Part shown: positions 42,769 through 52,030 of the stretch, in pieces | Layout: every line of letters begins with the position of its first letter | Position numbering within the stretch: the stretch's first letter is position 1 | Source: Oenococcus sicerae | Lineage (GTDB): Bacteria; Bacillota; Bacilli; Lactobacillales; Lactobacillaceae | Assembly (NCBI RefSeq): GCF_004102045.2 | Contig: NZ_CP029684.2 | Coordinates: 186,001 to 250,000 of the forward strand | Length of the DNA stretch: 64,000 bases | Reading direction: 5' to 3' | Program-made: the position numbers and the translations under genes | The notes under the pieces: model-generated | Seen by the model: the letters and a program-made list of their open reading frames with translations, nothing else | What the model was told of the DNA's origin: nothing | The model's database searches: none

Positions 42769-43518
42769 TCACTGAGCCTCAGCCCACTCAATTTCAGCCG
42801 TGGCATTCACAAGAGCATTGGTGGCAATTTCATGAACACTGTGTAACGGTCCAGTGAATTGGACCTTAGAAACAACGATTTGATCCAGTCTGATCTCTTT
42901 ATTGTATTTGATGATAATTCGCTTAGGCTCATGACTGAACATGAAATCAGCTGCGACCGGAATCAAAAAATAACGCAGGTAATTTGAATTATTCACGTGC
43001 TGATTCGTATCGATATCAAAATAAGTTGGTTTAAGCTCTTCAGCCGCAATCGAATTTCCTTGAGCACTGCGATCGAGGATCGTCGGACTAGTTAATTTTT
43101 CCAAACGTTCAACGCTGGTAGTGTTTAAAGGCTTAATGAAACGCTGGTCCAAACTGACCAAGCGGCGGCGTTTTAAATCAATCATCGCCCAAAGCGAAGC
43201 AATATGAATTAAACATTTTCCACTCAGATCGTAAAAATCAAAATTTCGTAAAGCGAAAAACTGATTGGATCGTATCGGTTCTGTGGTTACTTGTATTTGT
43301 TCGCCAACGGCTGGTCGGCGATCAATTTTAATATCATATTGCAAAAGCACCCAGCCGCGCCCAGCCGCCTGTAATTCTTCCATGCCGATCCCAAGCTCGC
43401 TTGTCTGCTGGATACTGGCCGAGATTGCTAATTCGGCAATCATAGGGAGCGAGAGCTTGCCGCTGCGATCACAATAAAAATCCCTCACGCAAAGGTTCTC
43501 TGAATAAATTTTAGACAT
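42769..43518 (-). CDS. Acyl-ACP thioesterase
   Basis: 249 residues with two hot-dog domains, the FatA/FatB-like bacterial acyl-ACP thioesterase family. It releases fatty acids from acyl carrier protein. The catalytic D-x-N-x-H-V-N-N cluster (FDIDTNQHVNNSNYL, near 177) is present. The frame is open 56 codons upstream, but that part is the rsmI gene read in another frame. The start is the second ATG of ATGATG, behind AAGGAG. It overlaps rsmI by 8 bp. Confidence 0.9.
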   Translation of the reverse strand: MSKIYSENLCVRDFYCDRSGKLSLPMIAELAISASIQQTSELGIGMEELQAAGRGWVLLQYDIKIDRRPAVGEQIQVTTEPIRSNQFFALRNFDFYDLSGKCLIHIASLWAMIDLKRRRLVSLDQRFIKPLNTTSVERLEKLTSPTILDRSAQGNSIAAEELKPTYFDIDTNQHVNNSNYLRYFLIPVAADFMFSHEPKRIIIKYNKEIRLDQIVVSKVQFTGPLHSVHEIATNALVNATAEIEWAEAQ

Positions 43519-44374
43519 CATCTTTCTCCTTATGATAAATTTCGTAAACATCAGCCCGTGATAATCCAGTCGTCTTTGCAACTGTTTTGATCGCATCGAT
43601 CGGTTTTGTGCCCTTTTTGATGTCTTGTTCGATTCGCTGGATAAGTGATCTTGCAGAAAAAATTGTTTTTTCAGGAATTTTTTCAACTAACAACACATAT
43701 TCACCACGCGCAGTGTTTTGCTGCAAAAAAACAAGTGCGTCAGCAACTGTACCGCGATAGTAGGACTCAAATTTTTTTGTCAGTTCCCGAGCCAGTACGA
43801 CTTTGGTATCAGCGCCAAAAACCAATTGAATATTATTTAATGTTTTTGCAATCCGAAAAGGTGATTCATAAAAAATCAAAGTTGTTTCGATCAACTTCAG
43901 TTTTTCTAATTCTCTTTTTTGTTCTGAATTTTTTCTCGGCAAAAAACCGATAAAAGTAAATTTTTCTGCTGATAAACCGCTGGCGATCAAAGCCGTAATG
44001 CCAGCTGAAGGACCAGGCAAACTGATCACGTCAATTTGATTTTTAATCGCAGCCAAGACTAATTCATGGCCCGGATCCGAAATAGAAGGCATTCCGGCAT
44101 CAGAAATTTGGGCGACACTCAAACCACTGTTTAATTTTGCGATCAATTCAGGGACACGTTTTGCATAATTATGTTCATGCAGGCTGACTAAGGGCCGCTT
44201 AATTTGGAAATGCTGCAACAAAAGGCCAGAATGGCGTGTATCTTCAGCGGCAATCAAATCAACTTCTTTTAAAATCGCCAGCGCACGAAAAGTCATATCG
44301 TCAAGATTGCCAATTGGTGTTGGGACGAGATAAAGTTTCCCTTTTTCACTTGTTTGAAAGCTCTTTTGTTCCAT
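43511..44374 (-). CDS. rsmI: 16S rRNA 2'-O-ribose C1402 methyltransferase
   Basis: 287 residues, SAM-dependent tetrapyrrole-methylase fold. N-terminal LYLVPTPIGNLDDMTFRAL and ISDAGMPSISDPG motifs identify the family. It methylates C1402 in the decoding centre. GAGG lies 7 bases before the ATG. It overlaps holB by 29 bp; in most relatives yabA lies between holB and rsmI, and here it does not. Confidence 0.97.
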   Translation of the reverse strand: MEQKSFQTSEKGKLYLVPTPIGNLDDMTFRALAILKEVDLIAAEDTRHSGLLLQHFQIKRPLVSLHEHNYAKRVPELIAKLNSGLSVAQISDAGMPSISDPGHELVLAAIKNQIDVISLPGPSAGITALIASGLSAEKFTFIGFLPRKNSEQKRELEKLKLIETTLIFYESPFRIAKTLNNIQLVFGADTKVVLARELTKKFESYYRGTVADALVFLQQNTARGEYVLLVEKIPEKTIFSARSLIQRIEQDIKKGTKPIDAIKTVAKTTGLSRADVYEIYHKEKDDV

Positions 44375-45248
44375 CCATTATCCTCAAAGCTTCTAACGTA
44401 AATGATTCCAAAATCAGTTGCCAGCTAACATTAAATTTACTGCGTTGAGCGATAGCAAGCCAAGTATCGAAAACCATAGCTCGTGTTAGATCACAAGACA
44501 TTTCCAAACGCATTTCTAATTCTGCTGACAATGCCAATGCAAAAATAGCTTGATGATCAGCATTATCAACGAAAGGCAAAAGATCCGTTTGTACAAAAGC
44601 GAAAGCTTTCTCATCATTTAATAAGATAGCATCGAGCCACTGGTCAATTGCTCGCTTTAAATTAATCGCAAACCCATCAGTCAGCAGGTCTTTTGCTTGC
44701 TTAATTGATCGGCTGATTTTGCTGACAAATATAGCTTCGTCTGCTTGTATACCTTGATTGATCAATTGCTGACTGATTTCATGGTCGCTAGCCTGAGGAA
44801 TTTTAATCAACTGAACACGGGATAAGATCGTTGGCAGAATTTGGCTAAAATGTGTGCCAAGCAAAAAAATAAATTGATTATCATAAGGCTCTTCGATAAA
44901 CTTTAGGATCGAATTCGCAGCTGAATCAGTCATTTGGTCAGCATGCATAATAACCGCAATCTGCGGATCATCAGATCTTTCAGCAAAAATATCACGCAGA
45001 CTTCGCATTTGCTCAACTGATAAAGTTTTCTTTTCTGGCAGCAGATCAATTTTAACTAAATTGCCGTTTTGAAAAACATCATTTTGCGGATCTTCGTGTA
45101 AAATTTTTCCAGCGATCAAAGCCACTAAAGTTTGCGCTGCTCTTTGATCACTGCCAAGAAAAAGGTAAGCATGAGACAGCTTACCTAGTTCGATCGAATG
45201 CAAAAAAAGTGCCTGTAATTGATTCATTTTTGAAACTTGGTCAAGCAT
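44346..45248 (-). CDS. holB: DNA polymerase III subunit delta' without zinc module
   Basis: 300-residue clamp-loader subunit, AAA+ fold. The hallmark SHAYLFLG and FIEEPYDNQFIFLLGTHFSQILPTILSRVQ stretches are present. The P-loop is degenerate, as in delta' generally. The four-cysteine zinc module that normally follows the first helix pair is missing: residues 45-65 contain no cysteine, and the whole protein has one. It begins on the darA stop (TAATG) and overlaps rsmI. Confidence 0.92.
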   Translation of the reverse strand: MLDQVSKMNQLQALFLHSIELGKLSHAYLFLGSDQRAAQTLVALIAGKILHEDPQNDVFQNGNLVKIDLLPEKKTLSVEQMRSLRDIFAERSDDPQIAVIMHADQMTDSAANSILKFIEEPYDNQFIFLLGTHFSQILPTILSRVQLIKIPQASDHEISQQLINQGIQADEAIFVSKISRSIKQAKDLLTDGFAINLKRAIDQWLDAILLNDEKAFAFVQTDLLPFVDNADHQAIFALALSAELEMRLEMSCDLTRAMVFDTWLAIAQRSKFNVSWQLILESFTLEALRIMDGTKELSNK

Positions 45249-45574
45249 TAAAAATGTTGAAAACTTTCGACTGCTTGAACGATGATCGTCGCTCCGCCGA
45301 TCTCGACTTCAATTGGTTCTCCAATTGAATCAATGCTCATGTCCAAACCTACTGGTGGCGTCACAAACTGTTTGCGAGTCTTTGAATGCTCCTTGAGCAC
45401 ATCAATCGTTGTCGATACTTCATCGTCCTTAACAGCGATGAGAAAAGTTGAATTCCCAGAACGCAAAAACCCACCAGCCGAAGCCAGGCGGGTCGCACGA
45501 ATATTATGTTCAACTAGCGCATTGGCAACTGAAGAAGCATCTTTATCTTGTACAATTGCAGTAATAAGTTTCAT
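45248..45574 (-). CDS. darA: Cyclic-di-AMP receptor DarA (PstA / YaaQ)
   Basis: 108-residue PII-like trimeric protein that binds the second messenger cyclic-di-AMP. The RLASAGGFLRSGNSTFLIAV stretch (about 29-48) matches the conserved nucleotide-binding loop region. What it controls is not known in most bacteria. It is in its conserved place between tmk and holB, overlapping tmk by 4 bp. Confidence 0.94.
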   Translation of the reverse strand: MKLITAIVQDKDASSVANALVEHNIRATRLASAGGFLRSGNSTFLIAVKDDEVSTTIDVLKEHSKTRKQFVTPPVGLDMSIDSIGEPIEVEIGGATIIVQAVESFQHF

Positions 45575-46212
45575 ATCCAGCCTTTCAAACTTTCTTGAAT
45601 TAATTGTAAAGCATTAGCAGCTATTTTTTCAGGACTTTGCTGGGCATCTATCACTTTTATGCGTTCTGGAAATTCTTTAGCAAGCTGCAAATATGTTTGT
45701 CGCACTTTTTGATGAAAACCTAGTGCGTCCTTGTCTAAGCGGTCAACATCATCAGCACGAAATTTCATGATCCTAGCTAGACCCATTTCGCTGGGCAGAT
45801 CTAACAAAAGGGTCAGATTCGGCTGCAAACCATTCGTAGCAAAATCATTGATCTGACGAATCGCGGTCGTACCTAATGCACGGCCGCCTCCTTGATAGGC
45901 AACTGAAGAATCAACAAAACGGTCCGATAAAACAATTTTGCCAGCCGCTAAGGCTGGTTCGATTTTTTCAACCAGATGCTGAGCTCGAGCCGCCGCAAAC
46001 AAAAGTGCTTCCGTTCGTCGGTTCATCTCTGGATATTTACTCCCCAAGACAATATCTCTGATCGCTTCTGAAATTCGGACACCGCCCGGTTCGCGTGTCT
46101 CAACTAGCTGATCAGCGAATAGTTCTTTTAGTTGAGGCGCCAATCTTGTTATTAAGCTTGTCTTGCCTGAACCATCCGGTCCTTCAATTGTAATAAAATA
46201 TCCTTTTTTCAT
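45571..46212 (-). CDS. tmk: Thymidylate kinase
   Basis: 213-residue dTMP kinase needed for dTTP synthesis. P-loop EGPDGSGKTS at about 10-18, DRFVDSSVAYQGGGR near 98, and a LID region around 150. It overlaps yaaL and darA by 4 bp each. Confidence 0.97.
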   Translation of the reverse strand: MKKGYFITIEGPDGSGKTSLITRLAPQLKELFADQLVETREPGGVRISEAIRDIVLGSKYPEMNRRTEALLFAAARAQHLVEKIEPALAAGKIVLSDRFVDSSVAYQGGGRALGTTAIRQINDFATNGLQPNLTLLLDLPSEMGLARIMKFRADDVDRLDKDALGFHQKVRQTYLQLAKEFPERIKVIDAQQSPEKIAANALQLIQESLKGWI

Positions 46213-46436
46213 TTTTTGATCCCGACATCTTTTAAACGCACCTGGCGCATCAAGTAAGCCTGTTTGTTTTTGGCCAGCAGTGTCTTAGCATGAATAAAGC
46301 GCTGATTAACATGTCCAGATTGAAGATTTTTTTCCGTTTGCAAAGCAGCATCATAATCGTCTTGTAAACGGCCGACCGCATCAATTAAATTCTGATGGAA
46401 AAATTCACTGTAAGAAATTTTTTTACCCCAAATCAT
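46209..46436 (-). CDS. yaaL: YaaL-like protein (DUF2508)
   Basis: 75-residue helical, highly charged protein of unknown function. The family is found between recR and tmk in Firmicutes, as here, with 4-bp overlaps on both sides. The position and size identify it more than any motif. Confidence 0.82.
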   Translation of the reverse strand: MIWGKKISYSEFFHQNLIDAVGRLQDDYDAALQTEKNLQSGHVNQRFIHAKTLLAKNKQAYLMRQVRLKDVGIKK

Positions 46437-47038
46437 AGCTCTGTCCTTCCATTAACAGCTTGTGTCAAAGTTAATTGATCAGCATAATCAACATTCGTAC
46501 CCATTGAAAGACCACGTGCTAGCCGCGTCACTTTAATGCCGGATGGCCGGATCAATCGACCTAAGTACAACGTGGTTGCCTCGCCTTCAGTTGATGCATC
46601 CAGGCCAATGATCACTTCTTTGATTTCTGGGTGATCAGCCAGTCGCGTGATCAGACTTGTAATATTGATGTCTTCCGGGCCACGGCCTTCCATGGGCGAT
46701 AAAACACCATTTAAAACATGATACAAACCATGATAATCATGCGTATTCTCGATGGCCATTTCATCTTGACTATTTTCGATGACAAAAATTTTGCTCTGAT
46801 CACGCGATGGATCCGTACAAATAACACATGGATCATCCGTTTTTGACGTGATAAAACCGCATATTCGACAAAAAGTCAGGTCAGATTTGCTAGCCGCTAA
46901 ATTCTTTGTAAAATTTTCAACATCATCATCAGACATGCCCAATGTATAAAAAGCCAAACGAGTCGCCGATTTCCGACCAATACCAGGTAATTTGCTATAT
47001 GATTCAATTAATTTCGCAATTGCTTCCGGATACTGCAT
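46433..47038 (-). CDS. recR: Recombination mediator RecR
   Basis: 201 residues: helix-hairpin-helix near the start ([16 protein letters not shown]), an intact Cys4 zinc finger (CRIC...CVIC, about 57-72), a Toprim domain and a C-terminal Walker-B-like stretch. RecR works with RecO and RecF to load RecA on gapped DNA. It starts on the last base of dnaX. The usual ybaB/yaaK gene between dnaX and recR is absent. Confidence 0.97.
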   Translation of the reverse strand: MQYPEAIAKLIESYSKLPGIGRKSATRLAFYTLGMSDDDVENFTKNLAASKSDLTFCRICGFITSKTDDPCVICTDPSRDQSKIFVIENSQDEMAIENTHDYHGLYHVLNGVLSPMEGRGPEDINITSLITRLADHPEIKEVIIGLDASTEGEATTLYLGRLIRPSGIKVTRLARGLSMGTNVDYADQLTLTQAVNGRTEL

Positions 47039-48804
47039 TAATTATCTTCACCCTCTATTTTGACGATATCGCCAAATAATTTTTTTGCCTTATCGATAAT
47101 ATCTTCATTTGCTTCAACGGTATCCGCCGGTATCGGTTTTGTTTTCCCAACCTCTTCCGCCGTTTTCGCTGTCGCCTTAACAACTAAACTGGGTTGTTTC
47201 GTCTGCTGTTCTTCAACTTTTTCGCCACGAAGCCTCGCAATATATGTCTGCTTTAATGTCACCCAAGAAGCTTCGCTGATAAAGACCAGCTGATAGTCAA
47301 CACCCAATAAATCCTGCAGACTTTCGGATAATTTATCAACAAAATCTGGCGTTTGAGCAGCCGCATCGGCCAATTCCGGATGATTAAAAGCAATGATCAA
47401 GGCAGTTTGACTAGCTGCCACTGGTTCGGCATTCTCTGCCAGCATCAACACAGCTTCATCAAAATCGCCGACAATATCTGGCCAGGCTTCTTTAGCTGCT
47501 TGCAGTTCCGATTTAACAGCCGTTTTCATGACCAACCAAGCGGCATCTGTATCGGTCTCAGCATTAGCATCATTTTGTTCAACTGCTTGTGCTGCTTGTT
47601 TCTCTTTAACAGGAGGTGTTGGATCAGAAATTGTTTCTTCCACGCTCGGTGCTGCTTTGGCCTGTGCTGTCGGTAATGTCTCTTTTGGCTGCTGAAGTGT
47701 TTGGACAGCTATCGGCTTTTCCTGTTCGACCTGCAGTTGAGATTGTGAAACCGTTTGTTTCTCTGTCTGCGAAATTTTAGCAACAACTTTGACAGCGAAA
47801 ATCTCAAGATACAATTCAGGTCGCGTTGTTTGTTTCATCTTAGCTAAAATGTCTGAAAGTTCGTCGATCAATTGCTCGAAAACAGTGTTGGTATACTTGC
47901 CTGACAAATCTTTAATCTGATCAATGCCATTTTCAGTAACCAAATCAGGGGCGATTTTCAACAGCATTAAATTTTTCAATAGAATCAGCAAGTCTTCAGC
48001 AAAACGGATCGGATCCTTACCCGCCAACAGCAAAGTATGAATATCTTCAAAAGAGTCAGTTGTTTGTCTGGTCAATAAATGCGATAAAAAACTAATCTGC
48101 TGATCAATTCGGCTAGTGCCTGTGATTTGAAAAACATCATCTAGATTGATTTTGCCGCTCTTAGAAATAGCTACCGCTTGATCCAAAACAGATAAAGCAT
48201 CACGCAAACCGCCATCCGACGCATTGGCGATCACTTTTAAGGCCTGCGGATCATATGCAATATTTTGATCATTTAAAACATATTCCAAACGTGCCACAAT
48301 ATCGTCAATGCTGATACGGCGGAAATCAAAACGCTGAACTCGGCTTAAAATAGTCGCTGGAATTTTTTGTGCTTCGGTCGTTGCTAAAATAAATTTAACT
48401 TGGGCTGGCGGCTCTTCGATGGTTTTCAATAAAGCGTTAAAAGCACCCGTTGAAAGCATATGTACTTCATCAATAATATAAATTTTAAATTGACACTCGA
48501 TCGGTGCATAATTGGCTGCATCGCGCAGATTACGGATCTCATCAACACCATTATTAGAAGCAGCATCAATTTCAATGATATCCGTGAATGTTTCTTGTTC
48601 ACTGTCAGCCGAAATGCCTTCAATCTCACGAGCAAAGATCTTGGCGACTGACGTTTTACCAGTTCCTCGTGGCCCGGCAAATAAATAGGCGTGACCAACT
48701 TTCTGAGATTTCAAGGCGTTTTCAAGTGTTTGAGCAATCACTGTTTGGCCAACTAAATCATGAAAGGTCCGTGGCCGATATTGTCGATAAAGTGCTTTAT
48801 ACAT
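47038..48804 (-). CDS. dnaX: DNA polymerase III subunit tau/gamma without zinc module
   Basis: 588-residue clamp-loader ATPase. The start is at 48804 ([14 protein letters not shown]), the universal N-terminus; the frame is open 14 codons further without family support. P-loop GPRGTGKTS is at 44-52, Walker B IIDEVHML near 113. Normally a Cys4 zinc module of about 30 residues lies between the P-loop helix and the EIDAASNNG motif. Here that interval is only about 15 residues (61-75) and has no cysteine. The C-terminal tau region is present. SRP RNA lies just upstream. Confidence 0.95.
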   Translation of the reverse strand: MYKALYRQYRPRTFHDLVGQTVIAQTLENALKSQKVGHAYLFAGPRGTGKTSVAKIFAREIEGISADSEQETFTDIIEIDAASNNGVDEIRNLRDAANYAPIECQFKIYIIDEVHMLSTGAFNALLKTIEEPPAQVKFILATTEAQKIPATILSRVQRFDFRRISIDDIVARLEYVLNDQNIAYDPQALKVIANASDGGLRDALSVLDQAVAISKSGKINLDDVFQITGTSRIDQQISFLSHLLTRQTTDSFEDIHTLLLAGKDPIRFAEDLLILLKNLMLLKIAPDLVTENGIDQIKDLSGKYTNTVFEQLIDELSDILAKMKQTTRPELYLEIFAVKVVAKISQTEKQTVSQSQLQVEQEKPIAVQTLQQPKETLPTAQAKAAPSVEETISDPTPPVKEKQAAQAVEQNDANAETDTDAAWLVMKTAVKSELQAAKEAWPDIVGDFDEAVLMLAENAEPVAASQTALIIAFNHPELADAAAQTPDFVDKLSESLQDLLGVDYQLVFISEASWVTLKQTYIARLRGEKVEEQQTKQPSLVVKATAKTAEEVGKTKPIPADTVEANEDIIDKAKKLFGDIVKIEGEDN

Positions 48805-48834
48805 TATTAAAATTCTAACATTGAGACAAAATAA

Positions 48835-48911
48835 AAACGAGCACAATACCTAACTAGTTTAAGGCTGCTACATTCCTGTCCTGACCTAATTCGCTAGCGG
48901 CATCTGCCCGC
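48835..48911 (-). ncRNA. ffs: Signal recognition particle RNA (small bacterial type)
   Basis: Minus strand carries the domain-IV core GGTCAGGACAGGAATGTAGC followed by AGCC (48886-48863): the symmetric and asymmetric loops and a GGAA tetraloop that bind Ffh. Flanking arms GCGGGCAGATGCC and GGTATTGTGCTCG pair with G-U pairs, and TTTTT follows. Its position upstream of dnaX is the usual Firmicutes one. Ends are estimated from the promoter and the T-run. Confidence 0.88.
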
Positions 48912-48917
48912 TTCTAT

Positions 48918-48947
48918 ATTGTATCGAACTTTTGAAAAAACTGTCAA
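48918..48947 (-). promoter_or_regulatory. Promoter of the SRP RNA gene
   Basis: Minus strand perfect TTGACA (48947-48942), 18-base spacer, TACAAT (48923-48918). The -35 overlaps the pepX stop codon. It may also drive dnaX by read-through. Confidence 0.75.
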
Positions 48948-51331
48948 AGAAAAGGCAGAATAATGCGACTTTTAGTCAGGTCTATCGTATATTCCTGAAT
49001 CGTCTTCGGGTGAAGTGTGTATTGCATGTCGCCGCCGAAAATAAATAGTACTAATTTCGAAGTTCTTGTAATACGGTAAATCGTGGGCTGCAGCAGCAGT
49101 TTTAAATCCAAATAAGTGTTCGCATCAACTTGATCAGCTAAGTCTGCCCCCTGCCTATTTTGTAAATTTATATGGCCGTTTGAAATCAAATGATATTTTT
49201 CTTTAACTTCATAAAAATCTCGTAAAGGAATTGCACGATCATCTAAATTAATCTGAAAATTCCGATTTAAAACACTTTTAGTGACACTGCTCGTGTGTGT
49301 TGATGGATTCAACTCAATCAAAGCAGCTGTCAATAAACCAACCTTACGATCAGTTTTAAGCCTTAAGTCGATCTGCACACGACCATTGATCGTACTTTCC
49401 TGGAAATCTGGCAGGTCAATTTTGCAAACTGCCTGATCAAATTGCTGATCAGCACCGTAAAAATCCTTTTCATAAGTCGCGTAATCAGCATATTTTGCTT
49501 CATAAAGCTGCGACAAGTTGTCCCGATAGGACAGTTCTGTTTGGCCGGTTAAATCGGATAAGTTGAAAGATTGCCGCTGATCAGTCTTCGTCCAGCTTTT
49601 CTGGCTGTGCCAACTTTTTGGATCAAGATTATCTTGAACCATGATAGCCGGCAGTTTCTGTGTGACCTCGTTTTCCAAACCGAACAATTCATGTGTCAAC
49701 CACATATTACAAATGTCAAGATAATCCAAGGAACGAATATCATGCGGACTAATGTGCTGGCCCTGATGAAGAATCGTTTTGACCGTAATATGATGATTTT
49801 GTGATAAAGCCGACAAAATATTAAAGACATGAATTGGTTTGACATTCCAATCGTTTAAGCCATGCACATAAAGACAATCTATTTTAATTTTTGAAGCTGC
49901 TTTTAAATAGTTGCGTTCGTCCCAAAAAACATTGTAATTGCCTGTTTGGCGATCCTCATCTTGTTTCATTTGCGTCAAACTTTGTTGGAATGCCAATTTG
50001 ATCCGCTGCATCTGAGCAGCATCAAACCAGCGAGAAAAAGTATCTAAAGCCAAGACATCAGCATCTTCGCCCTGAAAACCGCCTGGCGCAACGACCAAGC
50101 CGTTTTCTCGATAATAATCGTACCAAGAGGAAATAGCTGACTCGGCAATAATTGTTTTTAAGCCCAAGGGGTTTCGTGTTGCACAGGCTGTCGCCAAAGT
50201 CCCGAGATAGCTGCGGCCAGTCATCGCAACTGAGCCGTTTGACCAGTCAGCCATGATCGAAGCATCTGCTTTTTTACTTATGAAAGCAAATCGATGACCG
50301 CTCAAATATTCGATCGCGGCACAGCAAGCAATCGTTTCATCTTCACCGCCAGAAGAGCGCAGACCGTCTGAACCCCGTGTACCCAGACCCGCATAATAAG
50401 CAACAGCATAGCCGCGAGCTAGAAAATAATCATTCAAGGGAAAACTGCTGGCGCCACTTGCCGTCGTTTTTTTAAACTGTCCATGATCAAGTTTTTCTCC
50501 GCTGCTTAAGGCTGGCAGTACGCTGCTTGTATCTAAATCAGCTGAGGTTTGAAAAGCATAGTCAGCTTTAATAGCCAAATCCTGTTTGGGACTATGTACG
50601 TCGGCTGCCATATCATTAGTACCGTAATAATAAGGGCTGGCCGTTAAAATCACCGGCAGTTTAAAAAGTACTGAAGCCTTTTTAGGGCGTGTGACCGTCA
50701 ACAGCACTAAATCATTGTGACCATCATGATCTGTATCCAACCGTGTATCAATATAGACGTTTTCGTTGACTAGATCTGCATTTTTGAAAACAGCCAATGC
50801 CTTACCAGCAAAAAACAAGGGCTGCGGTATTTGTTGACGAAAATTTTTTTCCAACAAACCATCATTGACTAAATTATCTATAAAGCTTAAACCATTTGCA
50901 GATCTTAAAATAAGCGCATTAAACATGAAATGATCAACATTCTCAATCGTAACCAGCTTTTCTGCCAGGAGCTGCTGGCCAGTCTGCAGCAAAAATTGCC
51001 GACCCTCATCTAATTGAAAATCCAGGTCTGAATTGAAATCAAGCAGCTGAGCAATGATCGTATAAAAAGCAGTGCTGGGCATTGAAATCAAATCCTGTTT
51101 CATAAAATCAACCAGGTCAAGCTGATCTGTGATTAAAATATTTCGCTGCGCTTCCTCAATGCTAGCGGCATCATCGCAATTGGGAAACAGCTTATTAAAA
51201 AATATACGCAATTTATCAGAAAAAGACTTCTGAGCAAATGAGTCATCGATCAAAGCAATCTTTTTAAGTTCTGTCGTCGAATCAAAAACAGTATTATCTG
51301 TAAAAGCCTCGTAACTAAAATTATTCTTCAA
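48944..51331 (-). CDS. pepX: Xaa-Pro dipeptidyl-peptidase
   Basis: 795-residue S15 serine peptidase that removes X-Pro dipeptides from peptides, a key enzyme of proline-rich peptide use in lactic acid bacteria. The nucleophile is Ser374 in TGRSYLG. The N-terminal helical dimerisation domain and the beta-rich C-terminal domain are complete. The start is TTG (AAGGA about 8-9 bases upstream); no Met is near. Monocistronic. Confidence 0.96.
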   Translation of the reverse strand: MKNNFSYEAFTDNTVFDSTTELKKIALIDDSFAQKSFSDKLRIFFNKLFPNCDDAASIEEAQRNILITDQLDLVDFMKQDLISMPSTAFYTIIAQLLDFNSDLDFQLDEGRQFLLQTGQQLLAEKLVTIENVDHFMFNALILRSANGLSFIDNLVNDGLLEKNFRQQIPQPLFFAGKALAVFKNADLVNENVYIDTRLDTDHDGHNDLVLLTVTRPKKASVLFKLPVILTASPYYYGTNDMAADVHSPKQDLAIKADYAFQTSADLDTSSVLPALSSGEKLDHGQFKKTTASGASSFPLNDYFLARGYAVAYYAGLGTRGSDGLRSSGGEDETIACCAAIEYLSGHRFAFISKKADASIMADWSNGSVAMTGRSYLGTLATACATRNPLGLKTIIAESAISSWYDYYRENGLVVAPGGFQGEDADVLALDTFSRWFDAAQMQRIKLAFQQSLTQMKQDEDRQTGNYNVFWDERNYLKAASKIKIDCLYVHGLNDWNVKPIHVFNILSALSQNHHITVKTILHQGQHISPHDIRSLDYLDICNMWLTHELFGLENEVTQKLPAIMVQDNLDPKSWHSQKSWTKTDQRQSFNLSDLTGQTELSYRDNLSQLYEAKYADYATYEKDFYGADQQFDQAVCKIDLPDFQESTINGRVQIDLRLKTDRKVGLLTAALIELNPSTHTSSVTKSVLNRNFQINLDDRAIPLRDFYEVKEKYHLISNGHINLQNRQGADLADQVDANTYLDLKLLLQPTIYRITRTSKLVLFIFGGDMQYTLHPKTIQEYTIDLTKSRIILPFL

Positions 51332-51384
51332 AGTATTCCGTCCTTTAAGTTAATAATCTAAGTATAAAAAAAATTTAATAAAAA

Positions 51385-51978
51385 TCATCTTTTTTGCCAT
51401 AGCCGATCAGCCAAGGCTGGCAATAAAGCAACAGCGATGATAATCAAAGTTGCATAGTGATTGACGAATTGATTTTTACCGAGGAAATAGCCAAGAAAAA
51501 AAGTCAGATTCACCCACAGAAAATTCGCTAAAATCGTATCCCGCACAAATTGTTTCAACGGAAAATGATTTTCAGCTGCGGCCATCGGAACCAGCAGCCC
51601 ATACGCAGGCAGAAAGCGATGAAAGAACATGACAAAATTAGTTAGTTTGAAATCCCGTTTTAAAAAAACACGAATACTATGAATAAAAGTGCTCTCTTTT
51701 TCATGCAAACGACGATAACTGAGAAAAAATTTTAAAAATTCGCCAATAGTCGTCAACGAACAAAAACCTGCTAACAATATCCACAAATTGAACTCACCCT
51801 TTTGGCAAAGCATGCCAACAACAAAAATCAAAGTCTGCACTGGCAGCCACGAAAAAAGAATCGACGAGGATTCCAAAAAAGCAGCCGAAAATAAAATTAA
51901 GTAGGCCAAAGCACTATAGTCATGAACTAAGGTCAGGAGATAATTTAATGGATTTAAAATATTTTCGATCTGCCTCAT
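51385..51978 (-). CDS. DedA/VTT-family membrane protein
   Basis: 197 residues, about five membrane segments, DedA family. The re-entrant segment near residue 30 carries FLESSSILFSWLPVQ and the later FHRFLPAYGLLVPMAAA is the conserved F/HxxR...P-G region. DedA proteins affect lipid carrier (undecaprenyl phosphate or PE) recycling and membrane homeostasis. No close functional label is possible. It stands between the ATPase and pepX with short gaps. Confidence 0.88.
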   Translation of the reverse strand: MRQIENILNPLNYLLTLVHDYSALAYLILFSAAFLESSSILFSWLPVQTLIFVVGMLCQKGEFNLWILLAGFCSLTTIGEFLKFFLSYRRLHEKESTFIHSIRVFLKRDFKLTNFVMFFHRFLPAYGLLVPMAAAENHFPLKQFVRDTILANFLWVNLTFFLGYFLGKNQFVNHYATLIIIAVALLPALADRLWQKR

Positions 51979-52030
51979 TATTTTTTATTCATCTTTTTTA
52001 AACTAAATGATCCAGCACACAACAAGCCTG

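Noticed and set aside
43519-43686. N-terminal extension of the acyl-ACP thioesterase
   Set aside because: It lies within rsmI in another frame; a clear ribosome site marks the ATG at 43518.
44374-44448. Second start or small gene between rsmI and holB
   Set aside because: The two genes overlap; small frames there are antisense or out of frame without ribosome sites.
48805-48846. 14-codon extension of dnaX
   Set aside because: It runs into the 3' end of the SRP RNA; DnaX proteins start at [11 protein letters not shown]-like sequence.
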